NCBI RefSeq assembly: GCF_943193205.1
Contig: NZ_CALPDD010000011.1
Span: 1-64,000, forward strand
DNA: 64,000 nt
Origin: Alistipes muris
GTDB lineage: Bacteria; Bacteroidota; Bacteroidia; Bacteroidales; Rikenellaceae
Direction: 5' to 3'
Every line of letters starts with the position of its first letter. Position 1 is the first letter of the stretch. The translations under genes and the position numbers were made by a program. The notes below the pieces were generated by a model. That model saw nothing but the letters and a program-made list of their open reading frames with translations. It did not search any database and was not told the origin of the DNA. Positions 9,526 to 18,871 of this stretch are shown piece after piece.

Positions 9526-9564
9526 GTGAAAGGTGAAGAGTGAAAGGTGAAAAGTGAAAGGCGA
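9526..9564. repeat. heptanucleotide array, left arm of inverted pair A
   Basis: Reads GTGAAAG, GTGAAGA, GTGAAAG, GTGAAAA, GTGAAAG, GCGA on the plus strand. It is complementary, with few mismatches, to the array at 9609-9636. Between them is a perfect hairpin (GTCCGG 9589-9594, CCGGAC 9600-9605). The unit fills the kdgK-eda gap. Confidence 0.85.
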
Positions 9565-9608
9565 TTTACATTCATGCGGGGAAAATACGTCCGGGACTGC
9601 CGGACATT

Positions 9609-9636
9609 TCGCTTTTCACCTTTAACTTTTCACCTT
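9609..9636. repeat. heptanucleotide array, right arm of inverted pair A
   Basis: The reverse strand reads heptads of the form GTGAAAA, GTTAAAG, GTGAAAA, GCGA. It pairs with the left arm at 9526-9564 to give an imperfect stem of about 25 bp. It ends nine bases before the kdgK stop codon. Confidence 0.85.
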
Positions 9637-9644
9637 GATTGAAC

Positions 9645-10664
9645 TTATCGCTGTACGCGCCCGTTGGCGTTGCCGCCGGCCAGGCTCTCGACCTCCTCGA
9701 CCGAAACGAGGTTGAAGTCGCCGTTGATGGTGTGCTTCAACGCCGAAGCGGCCACGGCGAACTCGAGGGCCTCGCCCTGCGTGGGCTTGGTCAGCAGACC
9801 GTGGATGATACCGCCGGAGAACGAATCGCCGCCGCCGACGCGGTCGATGATGGGATCGATGTCGTAACGCTTCGACTCGTAGAACTCCTGGCCGTTGTAA
9901 ATCATGGCTTTCCACCCGTTGTGCGTAGCGGAGAACGATTCGCGCAAGGTCGAAATGACGTACTTGAACCCGAACGTCTCGGCCATCTGACGGAAGATGC
10001 CCTTGTAACCCTCGGCGTTGGTCTCGCCGCCCTCGACGTTGGCGTCGGGCTTGAAACCGAGACACAGCTCGGCGTCCTCCTCGTTACCGATGCAGACGTC
10101 GACGTACTGCATCAGAGGACGCATGATGGACTGGGCCTTCTCCTTGGTCCAGAGCTTCTTGCGGAAATTGAGGTCGACCGAAACCGTGACGCCGTGGCGC
10201 TTGGCAGCCTCGCAGGCCAGGCGGGTGAGCTCGGCGGCCTTGTCGGAGATGGCCGGCGTGATGCCCGACCAATGGAACCACTGGGCCCCCTCCATGATGG
10301 CGTCGAAATCGAAATCGGCAGCGTCGGCCTCGGCGATGGCCGAGTGGGCGCGGTCGTAGATGACCTTCGAGGGACGCATCGAAGCACCCGTTTCGAGGTA
10401 ATAGATACCTACGCGGTCGCCGCCGCGGGCGATGAAATCGGTCCTGACACCGTATTTGCGCAGTGCGTTGACAGCCGACTGACCGATTTCGTGCTTGGGC
10501 AGTTTGGAAACGAAATAGGCGTCGTGACCGTAGTTGGCGCAGCTGACGGCCACATTGGCCTCGCCGCCGCCGTAGACGACGTCGAACGAATCGGACTGAA
10601 CGAAACGGGTGTTGCCGGGCGTCGAAAGGCGCAGCATGATTTCACCCAAAGTGACGATTTTCAT
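9645..10664 (-). CDS. kdgK: 2-keto-3-deoxygluconate kinase (PfkB family), copy 1
   Basis: Phosphorylates KDG to KDPG. 339 aa ribokinase/PfkB fold: N-terminal GEIMLRLSTPGNTRF, YGGGEANVAVSCANYG (sugar-binding strand), and the C-terminal anion hole with catalytic Asp in GGGDSFSGGI. Lies 18 bp after uxaC and is followed by eda, the next enzyme in the pathway. A second, clearly related kinase is encoded at 13482-14528 on the opposite strand. Confidence 0.92.
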   Translation of the reverse strand: MKIVTLGEIMLRLSTPGNTRFVQSDSFDVVYGGGEANVAVSCANYGHDAYFVSKLPKHEIGQSAVNALRKYGVRTDFIARGGDRVGIYYLETGASMRPSKVIYDRAHSAIAEADAADFDFDAIMEGAQWFHWSGITPAISDKAAELTRLACEAAKRHGVTVSVDLNFRKKLWTKEKAQSIMRPLMQYVDVCIGNEEDAELCLGFKPDANVEGGETNAEGYKGIFRQMAETFGFKYVISTLRESFSATHNGWKAMIYNGQEFYESKRYDIDPIIDRVGGGDSFSGGIIHGLLTKPTQGEALEFAVAASALKHTINGDFNLVSVEEVESLAGGNANGRVQR

Positions 10665-10682
10665 AGGGTTATTGACGATTGA

Positions 10683-12095
10683 TTAAAATTGAAAATAATT
10701 CTTGGCATTGCGGTAACATACGCCCTCGACGATTTCGCGGCCGATGAACTCGATTTCCGACGCGGGCAACAGACCCTGCTCGATGTCGTTGCCCAGCAGG
10801 TTGCAGAGCGTACGGCGGAAATACTCGTGGCGCGGGTAGGAAAGGAACGACCGCGAATCGGTGAGCATGCCGACGAAACGGCTCAAGAGACCCAGTGTCG
10901 AAAGGGCGTTCATCTGCTTCTCCATGCCGTCCTTCTGGTCGAGGAACCACCAACCCGAACCGAACTGGATCTTGCCGGCGCCGTAACGGCCGTCCTGGAA
11001 GTTGCCGAGCATGGTAGCGACGAGCTCGTTGTCGCAGGGATTGAGGTTGTAGATGATGGTCTTGGTGAGCTTGTCGTTGCGGTCGAGCATGTCGAAGAAC
11101 TTGGACATGGCCTTGCCCACGGTGAAGTCGCCGATGGAATCGAACCCAGTATCGGGACCCAACTGACGGAACATGCGCGAATTGTTGTCGCGGATGGCGC
11201 CGTAGTGGAACTGCTGGGTCCAACCCGTCTCGTGGTCCATGACGGCGAATTCGACCATCATGGCCGTCTTGAACTTGCGGATTTCCTCGCGCGTGAGCTC
11301 CGTACCGCCGAACACCTTATTAAAGATAGCGTCGATTTCGGCCTGCGTGTAATCCTCGGCGTAGAACTCCTCGATGCCGTGGTCCGAAAGGCGGCAGCCC
11401 ACCTGCTCGAAGAACTTGTGACGCACGCGCAGGGCGTCGATGACGTCGGAGAACTTGCGGATTTCGACGCCCGAGACCTCGGAGAGCTTCTCGATGTAAG
11501 CGCGGAAATTGGCGGGCACCTCGACGGCCATGGCCTTGTCGGGACGCCATGTGGGCAGCATCCGCACGGCGAAACCGTCCTCGGCGACCTTGATATGGTG
11601 CTCCAGCGAATCGACGGGGTCGTCGGTGGTGCAGACGACCTCGACGTTGTAGTGCTGCATCAGACCGCGGGCGAAGAACTCGGGCTTCTGCAACTTCTCG
11701 GTGCACTCGTCGTAAATCTTGCGCGCGGTCTGCGGGCAGAGCAGGTCGGTGACGCCGAACGCCGTCTTGAGCTCCAGGTGGGTCCAGTGGTACAAGGGGT
11801 TGCGCATGGTATAAGGAACCGTCTCGGCCCACTTCTCGAACTTCTCCCAGTCGGAAGTATCCTTACCCGTGCAGAACCGCTCGTCGACGCCGTTGGTACG
11901 CATGGCGCGCCACTTGTAATGGTCGCCCTCCAGCCAGATTTTCGACAGGTTGTCGAAGCGGTGGTTCGAGGCCACGTACCCGGGAATGAGGTGGCAATGG
12001 TAGTCGATGATCGGCATCTTGGCGGCGTGCTCGTGGTAGAGCCTTTCGGCGGCACGCGTCTGCAACAGGAAGTTGTCGTCGTTGAACTGTTTCAT
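10683..12095 (-). CDS. uxaC: uronate isomerase UxaC
   Basis: Isomerises D-galacturonate to tagaturonate (and glucuronate to fructuronate). 470 aa, the same length as E. coli UxaC. Amidohydrolase-type TIM barrel with the metal motif IDYHCHLIP near residue 30 and KTIIYNLNPCDNELVATM in the C-terminal half. The frame continues upstream without a typical start; ATG 12095 gives the usual N-terminus. First gene of the hexuronate/pectin operon, with a promoter candidate at 12138-12167. Confidence 0.95.
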   Translation of the reverse strand: MKQFNDDNFLLQTRAAERLYHEHAAKMPIIDYHCHLIPGYVASNHRFDNLSKIWLEGDHYKWRAMRTNGVDERFCTGKDTSDWEKFEKWAETVPYTMRNPLYHWTHLELKTAFGVTDLLCPQTARKIYDECTEKLQKPEFFARGLMQHYNVEVVCTTDDPVDSLEHHIKVAEDGFAVRMLPTWRPDKAMAVEVPANFRAYIEKLSEVSGVEIRKFSDVIDALRVRHKFFEQVGCRLSDHGIEEFYAEDYTQAEIDAIFNKVFGGTELTREEIRKFKTAMMVEFAVMDHETGWTQQFHYGAIRDNNSRMFRQLGPDTGFDSIGDFTVGKAMSKFFDMLDRNDKLTKTIIYNLNPCDNELVATMLGNFQDGRYGAGKIQFGSGWWFLDQKDGMEKQMNALSTLGLLSRFVGMLTDSRSFLSYPRHEYFRRTLCNLLGNDIEQGLLPASEIEFIGREIVEGVCYRNAKNYFQF

Positions 12096-12137
12096 GATAG
12101 GTATTTCGGTTTGGATTTCTACGCGGTTTTCGGAATG

Positions 12138-12167
12138 TAAAATTAGCACATTATCGGGAAACGCCAA
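12138..12167 (-). promoter_or_regulatory. candidate promoter of the hexuronate/pectin operon
   Basis: Minus-strand TTGG (12164-12167) lies 18-19 nt from TAATTTTA (12138-12145), close to the Bacteroidetes TTTG/TAnnTTTG pattern with one mismatch in each box. It is 43 bp upstream of uxaC and back to back with the promoter of the divergent unit. Confidence 0.5.
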
Positions 12168-12230
12168 TGCGAAAAATTACCAAATTAAGTATAATATTTG
12201 CCAGTCCGATATATTAATTTGTCTTTCGGG

Positions 12231-12262
12231 TTGGCACGGAAGCGAAAAAGTACGTAATTTTG
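12231..12262 (+). promoter_or_regulatory. promoter of DUF4861-kdgK2 unit
   Basis: TTGGCA at 12231 and a perfect TAATTTTG (TAnnTTTG) at 12255-12262, spaced 21 nt. Expected transcription start is about 12269, 25 nt before the ATG. The 198-bp divergent region presumably also holds operator sites for a hexuronate-responsive regulator, which is not encoded in the window. Confidence 0.65.
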
Positions 12263-12293
12263 CAGTACAACCAACGCAAACAGATTCAACATC

Positions 12294-13406
12294 ATGATTC
12301 GCAAAATCATTCCGGGCGCCGCCCTGCTGGCGCTCGCATCCTGTACGCAGAGCGTGCAGATCGAAGTAAGCAACCCGACGCAACATGCCCGCGAAGCGCA
12401 GACCGTGGAAATCGCATGGACGGAACTGCGGGGCGTAAAGCCGGAAACGGTCGTGGTAACGGACGCGGAGGGCAAGCAGATACCCTCGCAGGTGATCTAC
12501 GCCGGGCACGAAAAACCGCAGGCGCTGATATTCCAGACCGACGCCGAAGCCGGGCAGACGCTGCGCTTCACCGTCGCCGAGGGCGAACGCGAAGCCTACC
12601 CGTCGAAAGCCTACGGCCGCCAGGTGCCCGAACGCTACGATGACTACGCATGGGAAAACGACAAGGTAGCCTACCGGCTCTACGGCCCGGCGCTTGAGAC
12701 CTCGCCCGAAAAACTCATCACCCCGGGCATCGACGTATGGGTGAAGTCGACCGACCGCCTGGTAATCGACGAACGCTATGCCCGCGGCCACTATCACCAC
12801 GATTACGGCGACGGCATGGACTGCTACAAAGTGGGCGTGACGCTGGGCTCGGGAGCCTCGCTGCCGTTCGCGGGCGGCAAGTTCTGGATGATGGGCCACA
12901 ACTACGCCGCGCAGCGCACCCTCGACAACGGCCCCATCCGCACGACGGTGGAACTGACCTACGCGCCGTTCGACGTGGACGGCAAACAAGTGTCGCTGGT
13001 CAAGACCATATCGCTGGACGCGGGATCACGCTTCTCGCGGATGGAAAACCGCTACACGGGAGCCGCCGAACTGCCGATAGCCGCAGGCGTGGTACGCCAC
13101 GACGTCAAGGCGTTCGCGCAGGGCGAGGGCTGGTTCGCGCTGCGCGAAGCGGCTTCGGATTCGGCCGACCCGGCGAGCGACGGCGACATCTATCTGGCCA
13201 TCGTACTGCCGGGCGCCGAAATCCTGCCCGACACGCTGGGCCATGCGCTGGCCGTGAAGACGGCGGCCGACGGCCAACCGCTGGTCTACTACGCAGGCTC
13301 GGGCTGGAGCAAAGGCGGTGTGGACGGCATGGACCATTGGACCGCGACCACGGCCGAAGCGGCGGCCGCGCTGCAAACACCGCTCGAAGTACGCATCGTC
13401 CGCTGA
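12294..13406 (+). CDS. DUF4861-like lipoprotein
   Basis: Exported lipoprotein, 370 aa, lipobox at ALASC (Cys17). The body is rich in beta-strand pattern with a conserved-looking segment RGHYHHDYGDGMDCYKVG near residues 160-180, and resembles DUF4861 proteins found beside pectin or uronate genes in Bacteroidetes. The name is from recollection of the family, not a search. No catalytic site can be assigned; the His/Asp cluster could bind metal or sugar. Followed after 75 bp by a second KDG kinase and divergent from the uxa operon, so a role in uronate oligomer processing is inferred. Confidence 0.7.
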   Translation: MIRKIIPGAALLALASCTQSVQIEVSNPTQHAREAQTVEIAWTELRGVKPETVVVTDAEGKQIPSQVIYAGHEKPQALIFQTDAEAGQTLRFTVAEGEREAYPSKAYGRQVPERYDDYAWENDKVAYRLYGPALETSPEKLITPGIDVWVKSTDRLVIDERYARGHYHHDYGDGMDCYKVGVTLGSGASLPFAGGKFWMMGHNYAAQRTLDNGPIRTTVELTYAPFDVDGKQVSLVKTISLDAGSRFSRMENRYTGAAELPIAAGVVRHDVKAFAQGEGWFALREAASDSADPASDGDIYLAIVLPGAEILPDTLGHALAVKTAADGQPLVYYAGSGWSKGGVDGMDHWTATTAEAAAALQTPLEVRIVR

Positions 13407-13481
13407 CGAAAACCGACAACCGAAGAGACGACGAGGTCCGGGACCCGCTCCCGGGTCTTGCCGCAAAAAGGCACCGAGAAA

Positions 13482-14528
13482 ATGGAAAACACCCGAAAAA
13501 TAGTCACCTTCGGCGAAATCATGCTCCGGCTGACGCCGCCCGCGAACCGCCGTTTCGACCAAAGCCCCGTCTACGAAGTCACCTTCGGGGGCAGCGAAGC
13601 CAACGTAGCGGTGTCGCTGGCCAACTACGGCGTCCGCAGCGAATTCGTCACGTGCCTGCCTGCCAACAAGATAGCGACGGCGGCCGTCGAAGACCTGCGC
13701 CGCAACGGCGTGGAGACCGGCCGCATAGTCCGCGGCGGCGACCGCATGGGGCTCTACTACATGGAAAAGGCGGCGTCCATCCGCTCCTCGCAGGTGGTCT
13801 ACGACCGGGCGGGCTCGTCGTTCGACGCGCTGCGGCCGGGGATGATCGACTGGGAGGAGACGTTCCGCGATGCGGGCTGGTTCCACTGGTCGGGCATTGC
13901 GGCGGCTGTGAGCGCCGACACGGCCGAAGTGTGCGCCGAAGCCATCGGCGCGGCGCGCCGGCTGGAGCTGACGGTCTCGTGCGACATCAACTACCGCAAA
14001 AACCTATGGCGCTACGGCAAGACGGCCCGCGAAGTGCTTGTGCCGATGATGGGCGAATGCGACGTCCTTTTCGGCACGGACGACGAATACGCCACGGTAG
14101 CGGGCATCGGAGTCCCGACGCTGAAAAACCGCGAAGCGAACGACAAACTCGACCCGGCGGACTACGAAGCGGCAGCCCGGGAGACGGCGGCACGCTTCCC
14201 GAACTGCCGCATGGCGGTATTCGCCCTGCGCAACGTACTCAACGCCAACCACCATACCGTATCGGGCACCCTCAGCACCGAGGGGCGCCTGCTGACGACG
14301 CGGGTCTACGAAATCGAACCTGTGGTCGACTGCGTGGGCGTGGGCGACGCGTTTGTGGGCGGCATCATATACAGCCTGCATGCGGGCCGCACGCCCCAAC
14401 AGGCGCTGGACTTCGGAGCCGCGGCCTGCGCGCTGAAGAACACCGTACCGGGCGACTACAACCGCTTCACGGTCGAAGAAGTCGATGCCCTGGTGGGCGG
14501 CAGTGCTTCGGGCCGGATTGCGCGATAA
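13482..14528 (+). CDS. kdgK: 2-keto-3-deoxygluconate kinase (PfkB family), copy 2
   Basis: PfkB sugar kinase, 348 aa, clearly homologous to the copy at 9645-10664: both share GEIMLRL, GGxEANVAVSxANYG, GGDR(V/M)GxYY and a C-terminal GxGDxFxGGIIxxL anion hole (GVGDAFVGG here). An upstream in-frame TTG (13458) exists, but ATG 13482 leaves a normal N-terminus. The acceptor site differs between copies, so this one may use KDG under other conditions or a related keto-sugar acid. Confidence 0.85.
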   Translation: MENTRKIVTFGEIMLRLTPPANRRFDQSPVYEVTFGGSEANVAVSLANYGVRSEFVTCLPANKIATAAVEDLRRNGVETGRIVRGGDRMGLYYMEKAASIRSSQVVYDRAGSSFDALRPGMIDWEETFRDAGWFHWSGIAAAVSADTAEVCAEAIGAARRLELTVSCDINYRKNLWRYGKTAREVLVPMMGECDVLFGTDDEYATVAGIGVPTLKNREANDKLDPADYEAAARETAARFPNCRMAVFALRNVLNANHHTVSGTLSTEGRLLTTRVYEIEPVVDCVGVGDAFVGGIIYSLHAGRTPQQALDFGAAACALKNTVPGDYNRFTVEEVDALVGGSASGRIAR

Positions 14529-14639
14529 GGAAATTTTTTGGGCCACAGAAACGGCCGCGCCACCGATCAGCGCCATACCCGCAAAAACGGCCGCGCCTGC
14601 GCGGCGTATGAAAAACCACCCTACGACGCCCCGAAACGA

Positions 14640-14670
14640 AAAGGCTGTCCCGACAATCGGGACAGCCTTT
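14640..14670. terminator. bidirectional rho-independent terminator
   Basis: Perfect 14-bp stem (AAAGGCTGTCCCGA, then TCGGGACAGCCTTT) with a 3-nt loop, flanked by A and T runs. It serves the convergent kdgK copy 2 (+) and TPR gene (-). Confidence 0.93.
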
Positions 14671-14690
14671 CTAACAAACGGCCGGACGGC

Positions 14691-16037
14691 CTACTGATTG
14701 GCCTGGGCCTGCTGGAACAAAGTGTTGTAAGTGTTGTACTTGTCCATGATGCCCTCCTCGTCGCGCAGACGGAAGCAAAGCTGCTTGAGCAACTGAATCG
14801 TCTCGAAGTGGTCGGGCTTGAGCTGGTGCGCCTTCTCGAAATAAGGCACGGCGGCGAGGTAAACCTCGGTCACGGCCTTCTGGTCGGCATCGTAGGCCGA
14901 CTGGCTGTTGTAAGTGTTCTTACCGATGGCGTCGTTCATAGCGTCGCCCTTGACCGTGTACATGTAACCGAGGAAATAATAACCCTCGAACATCTCGGGC
15001 TGCAACTCCACGACCTTGGCGAACGAAGCGATGCTCTCGTCGTAGTTCTTCAACGCGAAGAACGTACGGCCGCGGCTGAACCACAAGTCGATATTCTCGG
15101 GATTCTCAGCGATGGCGCTCTCGATCATGGCCACCAAATCGGCCGGGTCGCCGACGTTGGGCTCCGAAGTGTAGAGCTGCATCAGCCCTTCGAGAATCCG
15201 CTCGTTCTTGGGGAACTTCTCGATACCGGTGAGCAACGCATCCTTGGCGCGCGTCACGAAAGCGGGATCGTTGTCCTTCTGACCGTAATAACTGTGGAAG
15301 AGGTAATAATAGATATTGCCCTCCTCGTCGGTATAACCCCGATCGAGCGCCATGTTGAGGTACTCGGAACCGAGCGCGAACGATTCGGGGTGGTTGGCGC
15401 CGTCGAACGTACGCAGGTAACCCGCATAGTAGAGCAGCACGGGGTCGGCCTGCCCGTAAGCGGGACCGGACTGCGCCTCGAAAGCCTGCATGTAAGCGTC
15501 GGCAGCAGCCGCGGAATTGCCCAGGTCGAGCTCGGCATTGCCGGCCATCGAACAATAATCGCTGACCTGCTTGAGTCCGGCCTTGACCTTGTCGCCCGCC
15601 TTGGGGTCGATTTCGTAAGCCTTGTTGTAAGCCTCGATGGCCTGCGGAACGGCGTTGTCGACAATCTGGCGGGTCTGCTTCCAGGTAGCGACCTTACCGT
15701 TGCGGATATAGACCGTGAAATAGGGATACTCCCACGCTTCGCAGGGCTGCCCGCCGATTTCGGCCGCACTCACCGCTTTCGGCTCGCCGACGGCCAGCTT
15801 GAGCATCGGAGCGTCCATGTTGGGGAAGAGGTTCTTGGTAGGCTCGGCAGCCGCCTCGTAGAACGCCTTGCCGCGGTTGATCCACGTCGAAGCCTTGCCG
15901 TTCTTCTTGGCGTCGGCGATGTCGGCATTGCTCTTTTCGATCTTGGAGCGGAAAGCCGATTCGTTCACTTTCTGGGCGTTCGCAACGGGAGCTGCCAGCA
16001 TCAACGCTGCAAAGGCCATCCAAATCGTTTTTTTCAT
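14691..16037 (-). CDS. secreted tetratricopeptide repeat protein
   Basis: 448 aa with signal peptide (residues 1-22, ending APVANAQ). At least four TPR-like helical pairs are visible, for example PQAIEAYNKAYEIDPKAGD, SIASFAKVVELQPEMFEGYY and AAVPYFEKAHQLKPDHFETI. Probably a periplasmic scaffold; no enzyme domain seen. The frame is open into gyrA, but the signal peptide fixes the start at 16037, 35 bp after gyrA, so it is likely cotranscribed with gyrA. Similar TPR proteins follow gyrA in other Bacteroidales (recollection). Confidence 0.85.
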   Translation of the reverse strand: MKKTIWMAFAALMLAAPVANAQKVNESAFRSKIEKSNADIADAKKNGKASTWINRGKAFYEAAAEPTKNLFPNMDAPMLKLAVGEPKAVSAAEIGGQPCEAWEYPYFTVYIRNGKVATWKQTRQIVDNAVPQAIEAYNKAYEIDPKAGDKVKAGLKQVSDYCSMAGNAELDLGNSAAAADAYMQAFEAQSGPAYGQADPVLLYYAGYLRTFDGANHPESFALGSEYLNMALDRGYTDEEGNIYYYLFHSYYGQKDNDPAFVTRAKDALLTGIEKFPKNERILEGLMQLYTSEPNVGDPADLVAMIESAIAENPENIDLWFSRGRTFFALKNYDESIASFAKVVELQPEMFEGYYFLGYMYTVKGDAMNDAIGKNTYNSQSAYDADQKAVTEVYLAAVPYFEKAHQLKPDHFETIQLLKQLCFRLRDEEGIMDKYNTYNTLFQQAQANQ

Positions 16038-16072
16038 AAGTATGGAATTTAAGGTTTTACATAGGTATGAGA

Positions 16073-18643
16073 CTATTCCTCGGCGGGCTGCTGACCCTCG
16101 GCCGCGGGAGCCGCACCGGATTCGGGAACACCGCCCTCGGCAGGCTGCTGGTCCTCGGCCGTTTCGGGCTCCTCGTCGGAAGCAGGCACGGCCATGACCG
16201 AAGCGATGGCGTCGCCCTCGCGGAGGTTGATGATGCGCACGCCCTGCGTAGCACGCCCGGCCAGACGAATCTGCCCGACGGAAGTACGGATGGTGAGACC
16301 CGAACGGTTGATGATCATCAGGTCGTTCTCGTCGGTGACGGACTGAATGGCAATCAACTTGCCGGTCTTCTCGGTAATGTTGATGGTCTTCACGCCCTTG
16401 CCGCCGCGGTTGGTGATGCGGTACTCGTCGAGGTCGGTACGCTTGCCGTAACCGTTCTCGCTGAGCACCAACACGTCGCGCTTGTCGTCGGGCTCGATGC
16501 AAATCATACCGACCACCTCGTCGTCGCCCTCGAGCGAAATACCGCGCACACCGGCGCCGACGCGCCCGATAGGCCGCACCGTAGCCTCGTTGAACCGGAT
16601 GGCCTTGCCCTCCTTGGCGGCGATCATCACCTCGGCCGACCCGCTGGTGAGCTTGGCCTCGATGAGCTGGTCGCCCTCGCGGATGACGATGGCGTTGACG
16701 CCGTTCTGCCGCGGCCGCGAATAAGCCTCCAACTTGGTCTTCTTGATGGTACCGTCCTTGGTACACATGATGATGTAGTTGCTGTCGACATACTCCTGGT
16801 CGTCGAGCCGCTTGACGTTGATATAAGCGCGCACCTTATCGTCGGGCTCGATGCGGATGACGTTCTGGATGGCACGCCCCTTGGACGAACGCGCCCCCTC
16901 GGGAATCTCGTAGACCTTGAGCCAATAGCAACGCCCCTTCTCGGTGAAGAACAACATGGTATTGTGCATCGACGCGACGTAGATGTGCTCGATGAAGTCC
17001 TCGTCGCGCGTAGCGCTGCCCTTGGCGCCGACGCCGCCGCGATGCTGCGTGCGGTACTCGGCCAACGGCGTACGCTTGATATAACCCATGTGCGAAATGG
17101 TGATGACCATGTCGTCGTCGGCATAGAAATCCTCGGGGTTGAACTCCTCGGAAGCGTAGACGATTTCGGAACGCCGCTCGTCGCCGTACTTGGCCTTCAT
17201 CTCCAACAACTCGTCCTTGATAATCCGGAACTGCAACGATTCGTTTTCGAGCACCTCCTGCAAATGGGCGATGAGCTTCATCAACTCGTCGCGCTCGGCA
17301 ATGAGCTTGCCGTGCTCCAACCCGGTGAGGGCGCGCAGACGCATCTCGATGATGGCCGAAGCCTGGATGTCGGAGAGGTCGAAGCGCTCGATCATAGTCT
17401 GCTTGGCGGCGTCGGGAGTCTGCGACGAACGGATGATCTGCACGATTTCGTCGATGTTGTCCTGCGCGATCAACAGACCCTGCACGATATGCAGGCGCTC
17501 CTCGGCCTTGCGCTTGTCGAAACGCGTGCGGCGCACGACGACGTCGTGGCGGTGGTCGATGAAGTGCTTGATAAGCTCGCGCATGGAGAGCAGCTGCGGC
17601 CGCCCGTTGACCAACGCGATGTTGTTGACGGCGAACGACGTCTGCAACGGCGTATTCTTGAACAACGTATTGAGCACGACGCTGGCGACGGCATCCTGCT
17701 TGAGGATGACGATGATACGCAGGCCGTTGCGGTCGGACTCGTCGTTGATATAGGAAATACCCTCGATCTTCTTGTCGTTGATCATGTCGGCGATTTTCTT
17801 GATCATCTCCGCCTTATTGATCATGTAGGGAATTTCAGTGATGACGATGCACTCGCGGCCGCTGGGCGTATGCTCGATTTCGGTCTTGGCACGCATGACG
17901 ACGCGGCCGCGGCCCGTGAGCATGGCCTCCTTGACCCCCTCGTAACCGTAGATGATGCCGCCCGTGGGGAAGTCGGGGCCCTTGACGTAGTCCAGGAGCT
18001 CCTCGCCCGTGATTTCGGGATTGTCGACATAGGCACAGCAGGCGTCGACGACCTCGGAGAGGTTGTGCGGAGCCATGTTGGTGGCCATACCGACGGCGAT
18101 ACCGCTGGCGCCGTTGACAATCAACAGGGGAATCTTCGTAGGCAGGACCGTAGGCTCGTCGATGGTGTCGTCGAAGTTGAGCGTCCAGTCGATGGTCTCC
18201 TTGTCGATGTCGGCCATCACCTCGTCGGTAATCTTGCGCATGCGGGCCTCGGTATAACGCATGGCCGCAGGCGAATCGCCGTCCATCGAACCGAAGTTAC
18301 CCTGGCCGTCGACGAGCGGATAACGCATCGACCACTCCTGGGCCAGACGCACCATGGCGTCGTAGACCGAACCGTCGCCGTGGGGGTGGAACTTACCCAG
18401 CACGTCGCCGACGATACGCGCCGACTTACGCGTGGGCTTGTCGGAATAGAGGTTCAACTCCGCACTCATATCGTAGAGGATGCGCCGGTGCACGGGCTTC
18501 AGACCGTCGCGCACGTCGGGCAAGGCACGGGAGACGATGACCGACATCGAATAGTCGATGTAGGCCGACTTCATCTGCTCCTCGATGTTGATGGGGATGA
18601 TGCGCCCCACCAACCCGGCATTCTTTTCTTCTTCAGTCAACAT
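16073..18643 (-). CDS. gyrA: DNA gyrase subunit A
   Basis: Type IIA topoisomerase breakage-reunion subunit, 856 aa. Active-site Tyr130 in [10 protein letters not shown]; the quinolone region reads [17 protein letters not shown], so the E. coli Ser83 position is Gly91 while Asp87 is kept (Asp95). The C-terminal beta-pinwheel has a GyrA-box variant ([10 protein letters not shown]), and the protein ends in a Pro/Glu/Ala-rich acidic tail of about 35 residues. An in-frame TTG at 18679 lies inside the promoter, so ATG 18643 is the start. Cotranscribed with the TPR gene. Confidence 0.97.
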   Translation of the reverse strand: MLTEEEKNAGLVGRIIPINIEEQMKSAYIDYSMSVIVSRALPDVRDGLKPVHRRILYDMSAELNLYSDKPTRKSARIVGDVLGKFHPHGDGSVYDAMVRLAQEWSMRYPLVDGQGNFGSMDGDSPAAMRYTEARMRKITDEVMADIDKETIDWTLNFDDTIDEPTVLPTKIPLLIVNGASGIAVGMATNMAPHNLSEVVDACCAYVDNPEITGEELLDYVKGPDFPTGGIIYGYEGVKEAMLTGRGRVVMRAKTEIEHTPSGRECIVITEIPYMINKAEMIKKIADMINDKKIEGISYINDESDRNGLRIIVILKQDAVASVVLNTLFKNTPLQTSFAVNNIALVNGRPQLLSMRELIKHFIDHRHDVVVRRTRFDKRKAEERLHIVQGLLIAQDNIDEIVQIIRSSQTPDAAKQTMIERFDLSDIQASAIIEMRLRALTGLEHGKLIAERDELMKLIAHLQEVLENESLQFRIIKDELLEMKAKYGDERRSEIVYASEEFNPEDFYADDDMVITISHMGYIKRTPLAEYRTQHRGGVGAKGSATRDEDFIEHIYVASMHNTMLFFTEKGRCYWLKVYEIPEGARSSKGRAIQNVIRIEPDDKVRAYINVKRLDDQEYVDSNYIIMCTKDGTIKKTKLEAYSRPRQNGVNAIVIREGDQLIEAKLTSGSAEVMIAAKEGKAIRFNEATVRPIGRVGAGVRGISLEGDDEVVGMICIEPDDKRDVLVLSENGYGKRTDLDEYRITNRGGKGVKTINITEKTGKLIAIQSVTDENDLMIINRSGLTIRTSVGQIRLAGRATQGVRIINLREGDAIASVMAVPASDEEPETAEDQQPAEGGVPESGAAPAAEGQQPAEE

Positions 18644-18676
18644 TTCGGGTTCTGGAATTTCATAGTATTCAACGAA

Positions 18677-18707
18677 CAAAAATACGATTTATTTTCGTTC
18701 TGAGCAA
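18677..18707 (-). promoter_or_regulatory. gyrA promoter
   Basis: Minus-strand perfect TATTTTTG (18677-18684) with TTG (18705-18707) 20 nt upstream. Expected start of transcription is about 18670, giving a leader of roughly 27 nt. A second TATTTTTG lies at 18718-18725 without a well-spaced partner. Confidence 0.7.
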
Positions 18708-18792
18708 TTTTGCGCTGCAAAAATACGCTTCGCGGGAAGATATTTTTCCGGCAACACCCGTTTTTCGGCACTTTTCAGCCCGTTTGACGGCA

Positions 18793-18823
18793 CAAAAAAA
18801 ATTCCCCGACAGGGTGTCGGGGA
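18793..18823 (-). terminator. rho-independent terminator after lipoprotein pair
   Basis: TTCCCCGAC/GTCGGGGAA stem (18802-18810 with 18815-18823) followed on the minus strand by eight T residues. It ends transcription of the lipoprotein operon (20358-18872) before gyrA. Confidence 0.9.
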
Positions 18824-18871
18824 AAACAAAACCGCGGGCAGGTCGTACAGACCTTATGGCGGATGAAAAAG

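Noticed and set aside
13420..13470. GACCCG/CGGGTC hairpin between the DUF4861-like gene and kdgK copy 2
   Set aside because: Only six base pairs in GC-rich sequence and no T run; could be chance.
14530..14639. Possible remnant of a membrane protein (minus-strand reading AGAAVFAGMALIGG with a repeated AAACGGCCGCGCC 36 bp apart)
   Set aside because: Only about 30 codons, no start, and no homologous context; the direct repeat of GC-rich DNA can explain the hydrophobic run.
18644..18679. TTG start that would lengthen GyrA by 12 residues
   Set aside because: The -7 box of the likely gyrA promoter overlaps this TTG, so it would not be in the transcript. Upstream TTG starts for ftsK (24302), parC (28657), susE (47801) and kdgK copy 2 (13458) are also rejected in favour of ATG.
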